Below, piece by piece: positions 10,697-25,622 of a stretch of 64,000 nucleotides of DNA. The stretch comes from Rhytidiadelphus loreus (taxonomy: Eukaryota; Streptophyta; Bryopsida; Hypnales; Hylocomiaceae). The notes beneath the pieces were generated by a model that did no database searches, was not told the DNA's origin, and saw only the letters and a program-made list of their open reading frames with translations. Within the stretch, counting starts at the first letter, position 1. The number at the start of each line of letters is the position of its first letter. The position numbers and the translations under genes are program-made. The DNA lies in NCBI GenBank assembly GCA_947034895.1, contig OX344764.1, forward strand, positions 22,878,001 to 22,942,000, read 5' to 3'.

Positions 10697-13600
10697 TAGT
10701 ACATCCTTGTAATCACATCTATTTACTTTGCATCATTTTTCAAGATTTTAGAGGTGACAGTTATGGATATAGTGATGTTTATGGGTGTTGCTACCTTACT
10801 CTCATATTGAAAAGTCTTGGAGAAATTCTCTCCAAGGTTCATGGCTGGTCTTTGTAAAGTCAACCTTTGGAAGTCATGATTTTTGAATGAAAAAAATGTA
10901 AAATGAGAGGAGCTCACAAAGTGTTTTACCAAGATTTTTAGTATAGTTTATGAACAAGGGCAATTCATAATAATTGACTATGAGCAAGTTTTGGATTTTG
11001 GCCCTAGAATTTGTGTAAAGCTCACCTCTCTAGATGGTTAAACTTATATAGTGGGAGCTCAAGCTTTGTGGGTTTTTATAATTGCCAAAGAGAAATAAGT
11101 GTTCGAGAAGTGTTGGCTACATCATTCTCTCCTTTGAATTGAAAATTTCAAAAGTAAAGTTACATGCCTGTAGGTCTTCTTAAGCTTCAAAGATTCCATT
11201 GGCTCAAATTTTGCTCTCTTGAATCTTTCCTTTTTAGTGCAAAAAGGGCCTTAATTAAACCATGAAAAGGCAAGATGATAACCATAAATTTGAACTTCAA
11301 AATCCTTCTATATATATTTTCTTATTTTGTGACTAATCTCAAGAATTTTAAATCTTTTATTTATTTATTTTCATGATAAAATCACATGTCTACTACAAGT
11401 TGTAAGAAATTTAGATTTTTGGGGGGGAAATTTGGAAAAATCATTAACTTTCAAAGAAAAAGTAAAGAAAAGTCATATCAAATACCCTATATTTGCACAA
11501 AACTTGCTCAATGTTTTTGCTCTCCATTTTTTTTTGTATTTCTATAACTCAAAAATGAGTAGACTATGATTATAGGCCAAATGTTCTAATTGCAATAATG
11601 TGACCATTTTCTAGTCAATGCCCCTCTTTTTTGAATTGCCCATTATTATATTTTGAATTTTTTTAATAAAAAATATTTCTAGAAAATAGACTACATTATG
11701 AATCCAATGGTGTAGTTTCATCAAATCCCAAGTTAAACTTTGCCTTGTAGAATATTTTAAAAGTTGAGTGGTATAGTGTAGTTCATGACTCATGTTTTTT
11801 TATTCAATTTCGGCATGGACTAAAAAACCAACCAACCAATGTGATTTTTGCCTACTTGAAAAAGGGTGTATCCAAAGAGCTCAAGGAGAAGAGAAGTGTG
11901 ACCATTCTTGTTTTTTCTTACAAACACTACTCTCATCTCAATGACCCTTGTGCATTGTAAGCTCCATCCAAAATCGCAAAATGACTAGAATGTTGTGAAA
12001 TTTTAGAAGAGCATCCTTAATTCTCTTGTCTTTCACTGAGAACAAAAGGTCATCATTTTACTAAGATATGTTCCTTCAAAGTGTGCTACCTTGTTTTTCC
12101 ATTGAGCTGAATAAAACTTTGAGCTTAAATATCTACTAGAATAAACTTATCATTATCATACATATTCAAAAACCAGACAACAATTGTTCCAATTACCAAA
12201 TGGTACTTGCACAATTCAACTACCAATTCAATTGCGATGGGAACAAAATCTTGTATCACTACAAAGTGACCGCACAGTGTGTAGTGAAGGATTGCAATAA
12301 AATTTGTAGGAAGAAATCCTTTTGCATCATGTTTTTTGAAGGTGAATCTTATAAGACATTTTATAATCACGCCAAATTTCAAAACATGCAAGTCTCTATA
12401 TATTTATGAGGAGAAGGATTTGAATTTTGACTGTGTGGTAATTGACAAGTTTACTCTAAATTATGCGGTCAAATAATGTGAAATTTTGGAGGTTCTCACT
12501 CTCAATGTGAACTACAAGATTCTACAATTACATCAATCTATTCAATCTCAAGAAAAAATGAGCAAACAAATTGCTCAAGTTCTTGGTAGTTTGGAACCAT
12601 TTTGAAAGTACGCCCTCCTTGGGTCATTAGTGTTAAGTATCTAACAAAAAGCCAATAATATCACTATGAGGAAATTTCTAATATTTTCTTCTACAAATAT
12701 TTACAATAAATTTTCCAAAAAAATTGCATGAAAAAATTGCCTTTTCACATCCTACAAGGTTCTAAATTCTTCTAAATGACACAAATTGACCACGATGTTT
12801 CAAATTTGATCGTGACTACAAGGTTTATAGGAATAATCTAGGATGGGTTGAATTAACCTTATTTTTGAAATTCACATCATATTTGATTTCAAATTGTTCA
12901 ATTATTTACTCTAAAATTGAAATTACAATTGATTTAAAAATTCAAGTGTCACTTAGTGGAGTGACAACCCCAAAAGTACTTTTACCTATGTAAAGAAAAG
13001 ACAAGAGATTTATACTTCTATCTTTTCTTATTCCACAAGTGAGTAAAGCAACCCTCATTTGATGCCGGTGGCAAACCAATGTCAATAGTCCACACCCGAG
13101 GTTTATTTTTTACTTTTTCAGAAAGTGTTGGGATGGTGAAAATTTACTTAAAATTTGGAGAAGCACCATATTTCTACATTCATCCATTTTTTGAACCAAA
13201 ACAATTTCAATACTATTCATACACTTTTCATCCAAATTTAATAACTCTATACACATTTATCCATGCTTAATCAATTTAGTCACAACACACTTTGAAAAAT
13301 CATAGAAAATTCATTTTTTGTCAAAATGTCTTGATTCTACTTGCAAATGACTTCTTTGAAACTTTCCAAACTCTAAAAAATACATGAATTGATAGATAGC
13401 TTCTCCTAAGGTACTTGGATATCAAATCTCCTTTCTAATAGGCATATTTACCTTATGAGAACCATCTTATGGTACAAAACCATCTTTGAGAGTTGCACCC
13501 AATCCTCTTCTCATAATCTTCATACACCCTTGTTGCTTGCATCTCTTGTAGGAAGTGACTTTTGGTGTCACAAACCAATCCATAATGCCAAGTCCAATTT

Positions 13601-14138
13601 TCAAGGCAAACTTGTTAGCATTATGTTCCATAGTGCTCTCAAGTCTCTTGGCTCTCAAGCATTACCTAAGGTAGGAGGCTCGAATGTTGGAGGGACAATT
13701 ACAATTGCCCATTAGAACTATCATGACTAGTGCAAAGAGTTTCAAAAATGAATCATAATTCTTTTAATGCGCTTTTTGCTTATTAATTGTGTTTTTAAAT
13801 CCCTTTGAGTAAAATTTACATTCATGTAAGGCTAAAATAAATGAAAGCATGATGTGGATCATTCTCTGAGAGTCAAAATTATAGATACTTCCTAAATTTA
13901 AAGTGCTCCATTCAGAGGCTGATTTTGATTAAGATTGGTCTACTAGACCATGAGCACTAATAGTTATCTTTACACCTTTCACTTTGAAAATTCATAATTA
14001 ATTCATTCTAAGTCAAAAAAATTACAATTTAAATTGTCAATGAATTGTTTCTCTTTTCTCTGTCTACCAAAAATATGTGAAAAAAGTTATACTCTAGTGA
14101 TTTTCCTATAGAGATTCATTATCCCTTAGATGCTCAGT
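10697..14138. other. Long AT-rich intergenic stretch
   Basis: No supported gene on either strand. Around 13550-13690 is a segment related to parts of 19600-19870 and 34135-34335 (shared 'ccataatgccaagtccaattttcaagg'-like core and 'ggctctcaagcattat'), a second low-copy dispersed repeat. Confidence 0.45.
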
Positions 14139-14721
14139 TTAACCCCTAAAGTCCCATTGTTCCTACGGGGGACAAAATGGATTTTGGGCAGGCTCCTATG
14201 ATCTCAATTTTTACTGAAACTTTTTGAAACTTCTCATAAGATAGATAAACTCATGAACTTTTGGGGAATACAATTTTATTTCAATTGGTGCCCAGGAGCA
14301 AAAGTTATGCCACAATAACCTCAAAATGGGGGAGACCGGGAACAAAAAGTATCCGCAAAAAATTGAAGTAAAATTTTTAATATCTTGTTTCTTGTAGATT
14401 ATATTTTCTTCTAAATGGGAAGCTTTGATTCATTTCGTTTGGATTAGTGATGTGAAAGTTATGGAGCTTCTTGTTTTGCGGGCAATCATAGCAACTTCTT
14501 GAAAGAAATTTTTTTCTTCCACTTTGAATGCTAATATCTTTTAATCTATACGGTCAAACATCACAAAAATTTATCATGTGATCTAAGACAAGTGTAGAAC
14601 AAGATCCCTTGGTTAGATTCTAAAAATATATTAAAAGAATATATTTTATAGGTGAACACAACAAAAGTGGTAGTTTTGAGTGGTTTTGGCAGAAAAATGG
14701 CCTTGGGACTTTAGGGGTTAA
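14139..14721. mobile_element. TTAACCCC inverted-repeat element, 583 bp
   Basis: The left end is TTAACCCCTAAAGTCCCA and the right end is GGGACTTTAGGGGTTAA, nearly perfect inverted repeats. The interior shares stretches with other copies ('ggagcaaaagttatgccaca', 'atggaaagctttgattcattc'). It is the shortest, best-bounded member of the family in this window. No open frame of note. Confidence 0.75.
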
Positions 14722-16377
14722 AGAGCCTCCTAACCTTAGTCCATTTTTCACAGGCAGGTGGGAAAACTTCCAAGGAGTTGAGCTTCTTCTTTTCTTTTTC
14801 TTTTCCTGTTTTTTTCTGGGGTGCATGTGTCATAACTTAAATGAAGCCAATGCTTATTATTCTTTATCATTCAGTACTTCCATTTTCAGTTCAGTTCAGG
14901 CTTCAAGTCCTCCAGTGTCATTCCAGAAAGATTAACAGTGATCTGCTGCAGAGCAAGTTGATATCACAGCAGAAAAAGTGATAATACAAGATAATTATGG
15001 AATTATATCTCAGTGGCAGGGCACGGTACCTGATTGTTCAAGTGCGACCCAAGTGGAGTATTCATGTTAAAGTCCAATTCAATGACAAGGGGATATCGAG
15101 CCAGCTTGTGATTATCGGTGCCACTTGCAAGGGGGCAATGGGGATAGTGATAGAATGTTCCCGTCACCCATTCTGTCACTGGGAGAGAGAAAACCCATTC
15201 CAGGGTGACACTTTAATGAAAAGGAAACACCCGAAGGCTGAAAACATGCCCGAAGGCTGAAAAAACCCGCCTGAAGGCCATTCTGTCACTGGGACTAAGT
15301 TCAGTTACTGTGCCGTTGTCACAGTCAAAATGAAAGTAAAAAGTAGTTTTTTAATTTTTTTAATTCATAAAATATTAAAATTCAGTAACATTCACATTGT
15401 AAGTTCAAATGCCATGAAACAAAGACTATTCACCTTTCTTCGTGAAGAGTTTCTTAACGGTACCAAGAACATAGCTAGGGGACACATGGTCCAAAAACTC
15501 TCACCATAACAAACAACCTCACTTAAGGTATAGATATAAAGTTAGTGAATTTTCATTACAAACCAATTGTATAAATATTTTTAGATACTCCCCCCCTATC
15601 TATGTTCTTTTCTAAACATATTAGACTATAATTGATGTGGGATTAATAACCACATTTCATATCTTGTATATGTATTTGTATATTGTATTGTATCAATATT
15701 CCATTGAATTCCTAAAAGATCAAGTAGCATTTTTTGGCAACATAGCAATCCACTTACTAAGAGAATTTTCATTCTTTTTCTTTGAAATTTTCTCAAAACA
15801 TGTAGTCAAGGAGTAGCTTCAAGGTGCAACAAATTTCCATAACTTTTGACTACACAATTAAAATGTTATTGTATGATATGTAGTTTCTTTTGGAACTTGG
15901 GCAGTTTAATAGATTAAAAAAATCACTTTTATAGGAAATAAAGATTTGAAATTGTTTACTCTAGATTTATATATATAGAGAGAGAGAGAGAGAATGCTTT
16001 CAATCATTTCATTTTGATTAATGAGATGAAAGTTATGAGGGTTTTTAGTTTGTGGGCAACTATGGAATCTCTACTCTAAAATAAACTTTGAAGTCCTTTA
16101 TTTGATTCATTTTTCAATGTTTTTAGAAAAAAATAAAATCATAGTATATAGATTGTTTATTACAACATTACAACCGTGGGAATTGGCATTTTTCAATTTC
16201 ATAACTATTCAAAAAATAATAAGTACAAAGAAGTAGAGAATGATTCAAATTAGTATTTTGAATCATTCTCTACCTCTTTGTACTTACTATTTTTTTCCTA
16301 TATGTTGTACAATTCCAAATGATCTAAAATTTATCAAGCATGTAGCCAATTTGACTTGAAGAATGAATCCAAATAAG
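14722..16377. other. Intergenic with short repeats and a hairpin
   Basis: No gene recognised. A motif CCCGAAGGCTGAAAA recurs two to three times at 15228-15275, and ATTCTGTCACTGGGA occurs twice (15169 and 15280). A GA-rich microsatellite lies at 15977-15992. A long-armed hairpin lies at 16219-16293. Confidence 0.5.
16219..16293. repeat. Hairpin with ~35-nt arms
   Basis: The sequence from AATAATAAGTACAAAG to GAATGATTCAAA is followed, after a few bases, by its reverse complement (TTTTGAATCATTCTCTACC to CTTTGTACTTACTATT). Confidence 0.7.
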
Positions 16378-16995
16378 TCAACTCCTAAAGTCCCGAGGCC
16401 ATTTTTCTTTCAGAAACCACTCAAAATTGTCATTTCTGCTACATTCACCCACAAAAGCTAGAAAAAAACATTTATTTTAGAATCTAACCATAGGATCTTG
16501 TACTTCACTTGTTTGAAATCATGTAGTAAAAACTTCATCAAATTTGACCATATGGATTGGAAGATATTAGCATTTAAAGTTGGACAAACGATTTTTTTTT
16601 GTGCTGCCCGTGGAGTTTAGTTCTAGGCTTTTTGTGGTATAACTTTTGCTCCCAAGCACTAATAGAAATAAAATTTATATTTTCATAAAACTAATCAATT
16701 TTTCTATCTTATGAGAAAGTTTTTCATACAAATGTGACCTTGTGAAGTGCAACTACCCTATTTTTTGTAAGGTCCAAAAAGGATTTACGTTAATTCAAAC
16801 ACTAATATTTTGCAATCTACATGGTGGAAATTTTTGAACTTTTTTCCATGTGCTTTCAAACTAGTGTACTACAAGATCCTACGGTTACATGTGTCCAATT
16901 TTTTTTTTCTTTCTAAAATGTGGTAATTGTACTAGAAATGGCATTTTTGGAGCATTTTTGGTGAAAACGTAGTCAAGGAACTCTAGAAGTTAACT
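16378..16995. mobile_element. TTAACC inverted-repeat element, ~618 bp
   Basis: Left end TCAACTCCTAAAGTCCCGAGG; right end AAGGAACTCTAGAAGTTAA, an imperfect inverted pair of the same family as 14139-14721. Just inside the left end is the shared block 'ccactcaaaattgtcatttc', also seen at 55900. Confidence 0.55.
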
Positions 16996-19900
16996 CGTGT
17001 ATAGGAGTTGATCCATACTTGATCACTTAAGCAATTACGCATATTTGGAGCGTAGGTTTTTTGAGTGCCAAATTTTCCCCATGTACAAAAATAGAATTTG
17101 GAAGGATTGCATATTTTTCTAGAATTCTATTACAAAAAATGTAATTATTATGAATTTTTTAGTGAAAGATTCTATTCAATCTACAATGGTGATATAAACC
17201 TTTGTATTTTATAACCGTAGGCTCATTGTAAAATTGACTAAGGGTTGGTTGCAATATTGACAACCTTGCAGCCAATCATAATGTGCTAGAATTGTTCCTC
17301 AAACTGTGCAACAACTTCACAAAACTACAATAGTCTATGGTTTATAATACAACAATCTATAGGTTGGGTATAGGAGGTGATTAGATATGGGTTGGCTCCC
17401 ATAGTTTTCTAAAAAATTGATAGTGATTTTCCTAGAATTATAGAAAGTTGCAAGTTGTAGGATCTACAAATTTTTGGGTAAAATGTTTGAAAGATGAAAT
17501 CTAACCATTTGGGAAGAATTGAAAATACTTTTTTTGAAATCCCAACATCATGACCTTATAATTGGTAAAGTTTCTTGTTCTAAAATTTTAGGACTGTGTG
17601 TTCTAACAAATTAACTAAGGATCTCGTAGATGAAGATTTTAGCTTGGCTTTGGAGACTAGTATTTTTAAGTAGTTTTGGACCTCTAAACATAAAGAAACT
17701 TTATGGGTTAATACATTCAAATTTTGTATAACCCCATATCCCATATATGTACATGTATATATATTTGTATGCCATATGATATCAATACTCCAAATTAGAC
17801 ATCCATATTTTGTATATCGTATTCATATATATTCTATATGTATTCCACATATTATATCCATATAAAAGTTTTTTTGGTTTTGGTTTTAGAATGTGTGGAA
17901 AAATTAGGTGCTTTATTTTTAAAGAAGTGTTAAGAACATTCAATAACACTTGTTATTTATTTATTTGTTTATTTATTAATAATTGAAATTTCTAATACAC
18001 TTAAAAGAGGACTTATTATGAAAAGGAAAAACATAAAAATCAACTACATAACATTATTGACTGGTGCTACCAATGTCCTTTGCATTTAGTAGTCTTCTTG
18101 AATAATTTAGGCTCAATTCATCTCTTGCATCTAAGACTTCAAGTGAATTAAAAGATCTCTTATCAATTTCATGGCATTGTAAATAAAAATAATTCAAGAA
18201 GAAAAATGCGTATTTGGGGTATGAAAGACCAGTGTGAATGAGGTACTTGTTGGGAATGGCTCAACTATTTAAGCCTCATGCACCTTGATGGCAAGTTTCA
18301 TTTTTGATATCTCTGGTAGGAGGTATATTAGCCCCTTTAAAGAATTGTTTCTTCCCTCCAAAAAATTCTCAAGTTCCCATATGATGACAAGGTCATTTGG
18401 TCCTAAAATGTGGTAAAAACAATCATAGTCAAAATCAACTATTTCCACCTCTCAGTACATGCTGCCAACAACTGTAGTCAACTTCCACATAGTATGAACT
18501 ACATTCAATGTGGGATTGGGGTTCAAAAGGTTGCAATTGGGCTAAAAAGCCACCAAGTATTCTATAAACTCAATGAACACCATCATGTAGCGGAAGCGGT
18601 TGCACGTCACAAAAGGTTCATTGTTCCACAATCTCAAGGCACACTTTTAGAGTGTCATTGGCCCCATGTAAGGAATTAAGATAGCCACATTAAAACATCT
18701 AAAACAAAAAACAAAAACCGACTATAATTCACAACAACACTTTTTATTTTGGCAATATATCACTCTTGTCATAGCCGATTTCGACCTATGCATCTAGCCC
18801 TTTTTTAAACATTCCCCGATGCTAAGAAGGCTTGGAGGGGTCTAATGTTCCAAGTTAAAAAGTTGCTTCACATTAGAAACTCAGCTATGATGTATCATTT
18901 TTTCTTTTTTTTTAATTATTATACCAAAATACATGTGGAAATTTCCTTGACTTGCCATTTTTTTTGCTAAATTTTTTTTGTGAATCTAATAAGTGTACCT
19001 TTGCACAACAACCAAAGAGTCCACAATGGTATTCTTACCGTATGGTCTTCAAGACAACAATTGGATATTCTAAGAACTTCAAATACATGAGGAGATGGCC
19101 CATCCAAAGCAAAATACCACAAGAATAGGGCATGGTCATCACCAGGCTACACTAAATAAGGTTTGACATATGCTAAAAATAGATTTTTGTTCAATATTTC
19201 TTTTTTCACTATACACACTTAAAAAAAAAGTATTGTTTCCCCTAACTCTTGAAGATCTATTTATAGAATCATTTTCTGCTGCCCCTGCCCCTGCAACTAC
19301 GGTAACTCTGATCGTAAGATTATCATGAATAAAGAGTCTCTTTGAAAGACCAAAGTGCCTTCCTTATGAGTCAATGTTTCAATGTTTCAACCTCATATGG
19401 ATCTCATCATGCAGTAAGTACTGAAAGTCTTTGAAGATGGGAAATTGCGTGACTCAATTAACAGCCCCAGATTCTTACCTTGACAGTTTGGAGTCTGTCT
19501 TGAAATCTCCAAAGACCAATTGTATAAGAACAGGAGGGACAGTGTTGAATGAATGACTTTCAAGAAAAATGATAGAAATGGCTAAGAATGCTCCTAAGTT
19601 ATTCATTGTAGAATTTCATAACTAATTTTTGGTTGCCCATATCTTGGACTAGATAATGCTCGAGAGCAGGGAGGCTCAAGAGCACTATAGGACACCTACT
19701 AGTTCATCATAGACGTCCGTATCTGTACTTTTCATAAATCTAAGGGTGTAGAAAGAGGGTTTGCATTATGAGTTATAATGCTTTTCTGCCTATCCAATGG
19801 AATGGTGATAAATCTGCCTTGAAAATCAGACTTGGCATTATGGTGATAGGACTCTGTCTTTCCATGGTTAATTTTGAGCAACACGCAATCAAAACGAATT

Positions 19901-20352
19901 TCTTAGTCTTTGCAATAGAAATGATAATTTTGAGTGAGTCTTTTTTGATGAAAAAAGGCCTTTGGACTTAAGTGGTTACCAAAAAGAAAGAGGAAAAAAA
20001 ATACGAAATCAGACACTTCATTTGAGATGCCCAAGTTTCTTGAAACACATGTCAGCTTGCAAGGAGTGTTACGGTGCAAGTTTAGGGTCAAAACCAAGTG
20101 TGATGTTTGCATTTTTTGCGCACATTTGAGTCTTTTTTTTCAATTTATTTTTCTTCTTCTATGGACAGGCTCGTGATTGACTTGCATATATACATATTTT
20201 TAATATTTCACTATATATGCCAATTAGACAATTACAGTACCTGCAGAAATAATTGCACTAGCTCCCAATCCCGCCATTGACGTTGGAGCGTAGTTGATTT
20301 CTCTTCGGGTCATGATCATGGGCAGCTAATAACAGTTTGGTTTCCAAGCACA
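16996..20352. other. Intergenic, degraded repeats
   Basis: No supported gene. The block ending near 17716 (ACTTTATGGGTTAA) looks like the right end of another TTAACC-family copy. Around 19600-19870 is a copy of the low-copy repeat also seen at 13550 and 34135. An 89-codon plus-strand frame at 18410-18679 has no recognisable motif. Confidence 0.4.
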
Positions 20353-20658
20353 TAAGGTAGGTGGCTCTAAAACAGACCCGTCTCTAAAAGCGATCTGGCT
20401 GCAGAGGTACATTCTGCTTTCTTCGATGTACCAAAGACGTACATTTCACGAGGGGGTCGCTTTTAGAACCACTGCATTTCAAACTTCAAAAATTCATAAC
20501 TAATTCCACAGAGATCCAAAAAATATGAAACGACTTGGGTTGGATGCCAATTCCATTTTTCTTCTTGTGAAAATTTACTGAAATTTGTTTCATGAATGTT
20601 AGCTTCCTCCAAAATGCAATCAGCTCTTAAAGGGTCGCTTTTAGAGCATCCTACCTTA
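20353..20658. mobile_element. TAAGGTAGG-family MITE, full copy, 306 bp
   Basis: Left end TAAGGTAGGTGGCTCTAAAA; right end TTTTAGAGCATCCTACCTTA, inverted repeats with two mismatches. The interior holds a second inverted pair (AGGTACATTCTGC / GTACATTTCACG) and the family core ACTTGGGTTGGATGCCAATT. Diverged or partial copies lie near 9790, 24945, 26690, 33840, 57380, 59100 and 63690. Confidence 0.75.
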
Positions 20659-23600
20659 TATGCTATCATTTGCAATGAAATTTTGTTTCATTTGTGTCAA
20701 AAAAACAAGAACAGGTAAGGCTGTCTGTTGTTGCAGAGGGTGCTGAAAGAAACAAAAATCATCTTCAATCATGGTGCGTGAGGTAGACAGTGATTTTCAA
20801 AGTAATAAAAGTAGGTGCTCCAATGTTCAGGCTGGAGAATCACCTACTACCGGTTAGTTCATCGTTAGCCGGTGGAATTTGGGAAAAAAACACGGGAGCA
20901 ATTTGAAAACTCACGTTGGAAAAAATTGGGTGAAAATAATTGACTATAAAATTTCTCTTTTGAGTATAAAAAAAATAGGGAAAAAATGGTTTGATTAGTA
21001 CTTGTAGAGGGTTAGGGTGAACCAACCCCGAGGGGAAACGCTGAATTTTTTTAGTTTGCCATGTATGATCAAATTTGCAAGTTTTGAATTCTTATTTGCA
21101 ATGAGAGGCCCCAAGTTAGCAGGAAGAGGTGTAGAAGATAAATTAACCAAGCACAAAATAGGGGATTTGCACCTTTGAAATGACTTCAAGGGGACAAGCA
21201 AGGAGTAGGTACAAGAACTAGTTCAATATAGGAATTGAAGGAAAATAGTTGGTAAAACTCAAAAAATATACCAAATGCTTGAGGTACTCTACTCTAGATT
21301 TTGTTTGGGATATCTTCATCCACATAATTGAATTGATCGTACAAAAACAAATGTATTGATCATTAGATGGATTTCAAATTTAATAATATATACAATTGTC
21401 TTCAAATGTATAATGACTAGAAACACAAAATATTAAGGGGCAACATCATTTTACAATGAGCCATCATAATTTAAACATGTATGCAAAATATTCAATTGCA
21501 ATTTTCTCCAGGAGTTGAAAAAAAGACTGAAAAGGTCATTGCTCGTGATATTACGGACAATTTGTCTTTGAGTTTTTGCACCCATGCCAATTATCGAGAA
21601 TCCAAAGTGCTCTTTGGCATATGTCATATGCGTAATCTAGGCGTAGGTATCCTTAACACAAAATTTGTGGTAAGATGACACAAAATATTGTCCCAGGGAA
21701 TTCTGGACAATTGTCGTGAGCTTAGGACTATCCGGATCTACTCCCAAAACCCCAAGTACTTTTACTTCTCCCTCTTCCGGATTCAAAGACTTTCCGGATT
21801 GATCCGGATTCCGGACTGACTTGATACTGTATTGGTTTTTGGTATCACTGTTTTACCCTCAGAGGGTCCTCACTTGATCTTGAGAGGGGTAGGGACTCCA
21901 CCACTCATGACTAAACTCTCTACACAAAGCACAAACACACTCACATAGAATTATATCCGTGTAGCCCAAAGGAAAAGATGACACCCTCATAGCTTTCTGG
22001 ATTAGCAGAAAACATGTCACACAAGATGCTCTAAGTCCTCTATACTACAACGATGGATTTATAATCAGACGGAGCTGAGAGAAAATTGCTTCTAAGGAGG
22101 TGGAATGATTCAAGGATTGGCAGACCTTCCGGTACTTGGGATCGTTTCCTAAGGCGACTGCTTAACTCCGCACATAACCGCTCCCAGATTCTGGATCCTC
22201 ATCCACACCACTCCCGACAATTTGAATGTCTTTAGGATATATATCATCATCAACACTCAACTCCCAACAACCTACAATCTCTTTTGTGAATAATAATAAT
22301 TGCCACCACAATGGTTGTTGTACTATACTTTCCATGTATACAAATTGCAAAAGAACTTGATTATATTTGTGCTCAAATAGTGTAGTGCAAAAAGAAGAGA
22401 AAGCTTTTGGATGTTTGTAACCAAATTTGATGAAGATACCTTCAACACAAAATTTAAGTTACCATCCTCAAAACCTCAATGTATTTCTTTCACACTAAAA
22501 TGTGCAAACAACAAACTTGTGAGAGTAACTGTAGACAAGAAGAACTTGAACATTTGACAAAATTGAGCCTCAACCTTGCTTATCTATGATGTTTGCATGC
22601 GAATACACCCTCCTATAATTTCAGAATAAGAAACCTTACCAAGATCAAGTTGCTTGAATTTTTTTTTAAAGTACTTTCAACTCTTCCCAAATGGTTAGAT
22701 TTCATCTTTCAAATTTTATACACAAACAAAAAATATTTCATTTTTATGCTTGAAAAAAGTAGTAATAGAAAGAAGTAGAGTATGATTTAAAATACTAAAT
22801 TGTTAAGAATTGAGTTATAGAATTGAAAAATTCCAATTCCAATGATTGTAATGTTGTAATAAACAATCTACATCCAATGCTTCTTTTTTTCAAAAGTATT
22901 GAAAATTGAGTTAAACAAAAGAGTTTATTTTAGAGTAGAGATTCCACAAGTGCATGAAAACTAAAACTCCTTGTAACTTTCATCTTGTTAATCAAAATAG
23001 AATGATCCAAAGATTATATAAATCCAAAAAACTAAATTTTTATTTATTAAAAACGTGTTTTTTTCTTGAGTTGCTCAAGTTGCCTACTAAGCATTAAAAA
23101 TTATATATCATGCAATTACTTTTTAACCATGTAGTCAAGAGTCATGAAAACTATTGAGTGTTAAAGCTACTCCTTGGACACATGTTGTATGAAAATTTCA
23201 AAGAAATAAAATAAAATTTCCATTCAAAGTGAGCTGCCAAAAATTGCTATGTTGCCAAAAAAACACAACTTAGTCGTTTAGGTGTTAATATAAATAAATA
23301 GTGATTCTATTCTACCAAACAATCATTTTGAATCCTTAAAAAAACTATTTTTCTTAAGAATACAAATTTCTAGGTCTTGATTCACTAATTCAAAACAAAG
23401 ATAAATGTCACCGTTCTTGTGAAAAAACAAAAACAAAAAAACAAAAAAACAAAAAAGATAAACACAAACAAACAAAAAGACACCTTGAGATTAGATCTTC
23501 CATGATTTCTTGACATTGAAAATTTCAAAACCTCAAGATTTGAAATATATACAATAATATCCAAATAACTCAATCCAAAGATTTATTGACTACACTTGTA

Positions 23601-25622
23601 ATTTGGAAGAGCCAATTAGTGGAGGTTTCAAATAGTCATATGAAACATTCTAGTAGTCACCTAAAATAGACAACAAATATATCTAATATACAAAGAAAAT
23701 TTGACTTTTATAAACTATCAAGTATTTCAATAGACAGTAGTGAGTACTTTCTATTCATAGAAAATGAATCATGACTCATATTGTCAAACTCTTTGATAGG
23801 AAATGTGTCATAAGTATTAGGAAAAATCTAAACCTTGGGAAAGGTTTTTAAGAGTTCATTTTTGGCAGCCCTATGGGGTAATGGTTTGCTTTGGGTATCA
23901 CTTTTTAGACACACTAATTAGGTTATTTTTGTTTTAAACATCCAAAATTTGTCTATTTTGTTCGTTTTGATGAAGTAAGAAGACTCTAAAATTAAAATAA
24001 AAAAGTCATGCACCTCAACAAGATCAAGATGTATAATCCTATTGAGTTTTCTTAATAATATTGATTTTTTTTAATCTTTTCTTAGAGGTGAGAAAAATTG
24101 TTGAATTTTGGGATTTGCAGGCATCATAGTGCACAATTTATTAATTTTTTATTAATAAAATTAAATATTTTATGTATTGAACCACTTAATGTAAGTCATA
24201 TCCAAAAGTGATATGAAAATAAAATTATTTGATATTCTAAATGCTTGTTTTTGAAGATTCGAGGTGCTTGGGACAAAACTTACTTTTTCAACTAAAAAAT
24301 TCAAAAAAAACTCTTAAAATTCTTTGATTTTCATGAATTTTTTCTTGATACATTACAAGTGTAGGCAACTAAAACCACATTTTGTTAAACCATAATTTTT
24401 TATATTAAAAAGTTGAAGTTGTTTGACACAATGCAATAGACTATCATTGTAGTTGAGACAACATTTTTGGGTACACAAAGCAAACCATCACCCTATGGTG
24501 CAAATATAGACCATTAAAAAAGAAATAAATTTTATTTTCAAATTTATATATTTAATATTAAAAAGTTGGTAGTTTGACATGGCATTGATGTTGCAAATGT
24601 GGCACAAGTAGTGCCTCGTCAGATTCTATACTAAAAACTACAATTTTTCACTACAAATGCATCGCCCCTCCCCCTGGAAAAAACTTGAGGGCTAAAATTT
24701 ATAGTAATGGGGTATTGCCTTCCATTTCAATATTATAACAATGCAATTTAAAATATCATAGGAATATAAAGTGGTGTGAATAAGAAGTAAGATGAACATG
24801 AAATGATAATGTAGATGAATGTCAAAATAATTGATAGTAATTAACACGACAATGAAGATAAAACTTGAAATCAAATAAGTAAACATGCCAAATTCTTTTA
24901 TAGATTTAAATTTTTATCAGATTCAAAACATTGTAGTTGAATTTTTGAAGTTGAAATGCAATGGTCACTAAAAGCATTTACCACTTGAAATGTACACTAT
25001 TTGTACGTTGTTGGTGCAATGAGAAAACAAAATGTACAAATAGAGTTCATTTCAAGAGGTGGGTGCTTTTAGAGCTTGAACGCTTTATGGACCTTCTACC
25101 TTATCTTTGTAGCATTGACTTGCTTTCTAGATAAAGTCCTACTCAAACTTTTTCATATGCAACTTGGAGCTGTTGTTCTATGCCAATAAAATCAACTTAC
25201 CAAAAAAGGGTGTTATTTTTTTACCTTCTTATTACAGTGAAAACATCCAAAACCATCTGTGTACCCATTCCTAACAAGTAATCTTCCGTTGAAAGTGATC
25301 ACCAAAGTGCAATTAAACCGTTCCTATACCATTAAATGCAATTGGTTGACTATTGATTCTTTAGATTTTGGTATTAGGATCAAACTATGTGATGACTTTT
25401 AGTGGCCTAGGGAGTTCCAATTGAAAAATCCTAGTAATAACATATCTTATCCAAATATCATAATTAAAAAAAAAATCATGATTCTCAATTGTTAATAGTA
25501 TAAAAGTATTTGTTTGTTTGTTTGTTTTAGAAAAAGGTGCCTCTTACTATGTTGAATTGCTTATTTTAACAATTTGGGTAGCATCCATCATGGATGAAAA
25601 CATGAGTTTTTGACGACACATG
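20659..25622. other. Long AT-rich stretch, repeats only
   Basis: No supported gene. Part of 22660-23320 is an inverted, diverged match to 15780-16380, probably relics of the TTAACC family. About 24945-25110 is a TAAGGTAGG-family copy. CCGGATT motifs cluster at 21736-21810 without clear structure. Confidence 0.4.
24945..25110. repeat. TAAGGTAGG-family copy, partial
   Basis: Contains 'tttttgaagttgaaatgcaatggtcactaaa', a paired 'tgtacaaatag' palindrome and a right end CTTCTACCTTAT. The same arrangement occurs at 26690-26945. Confidence 0.6.
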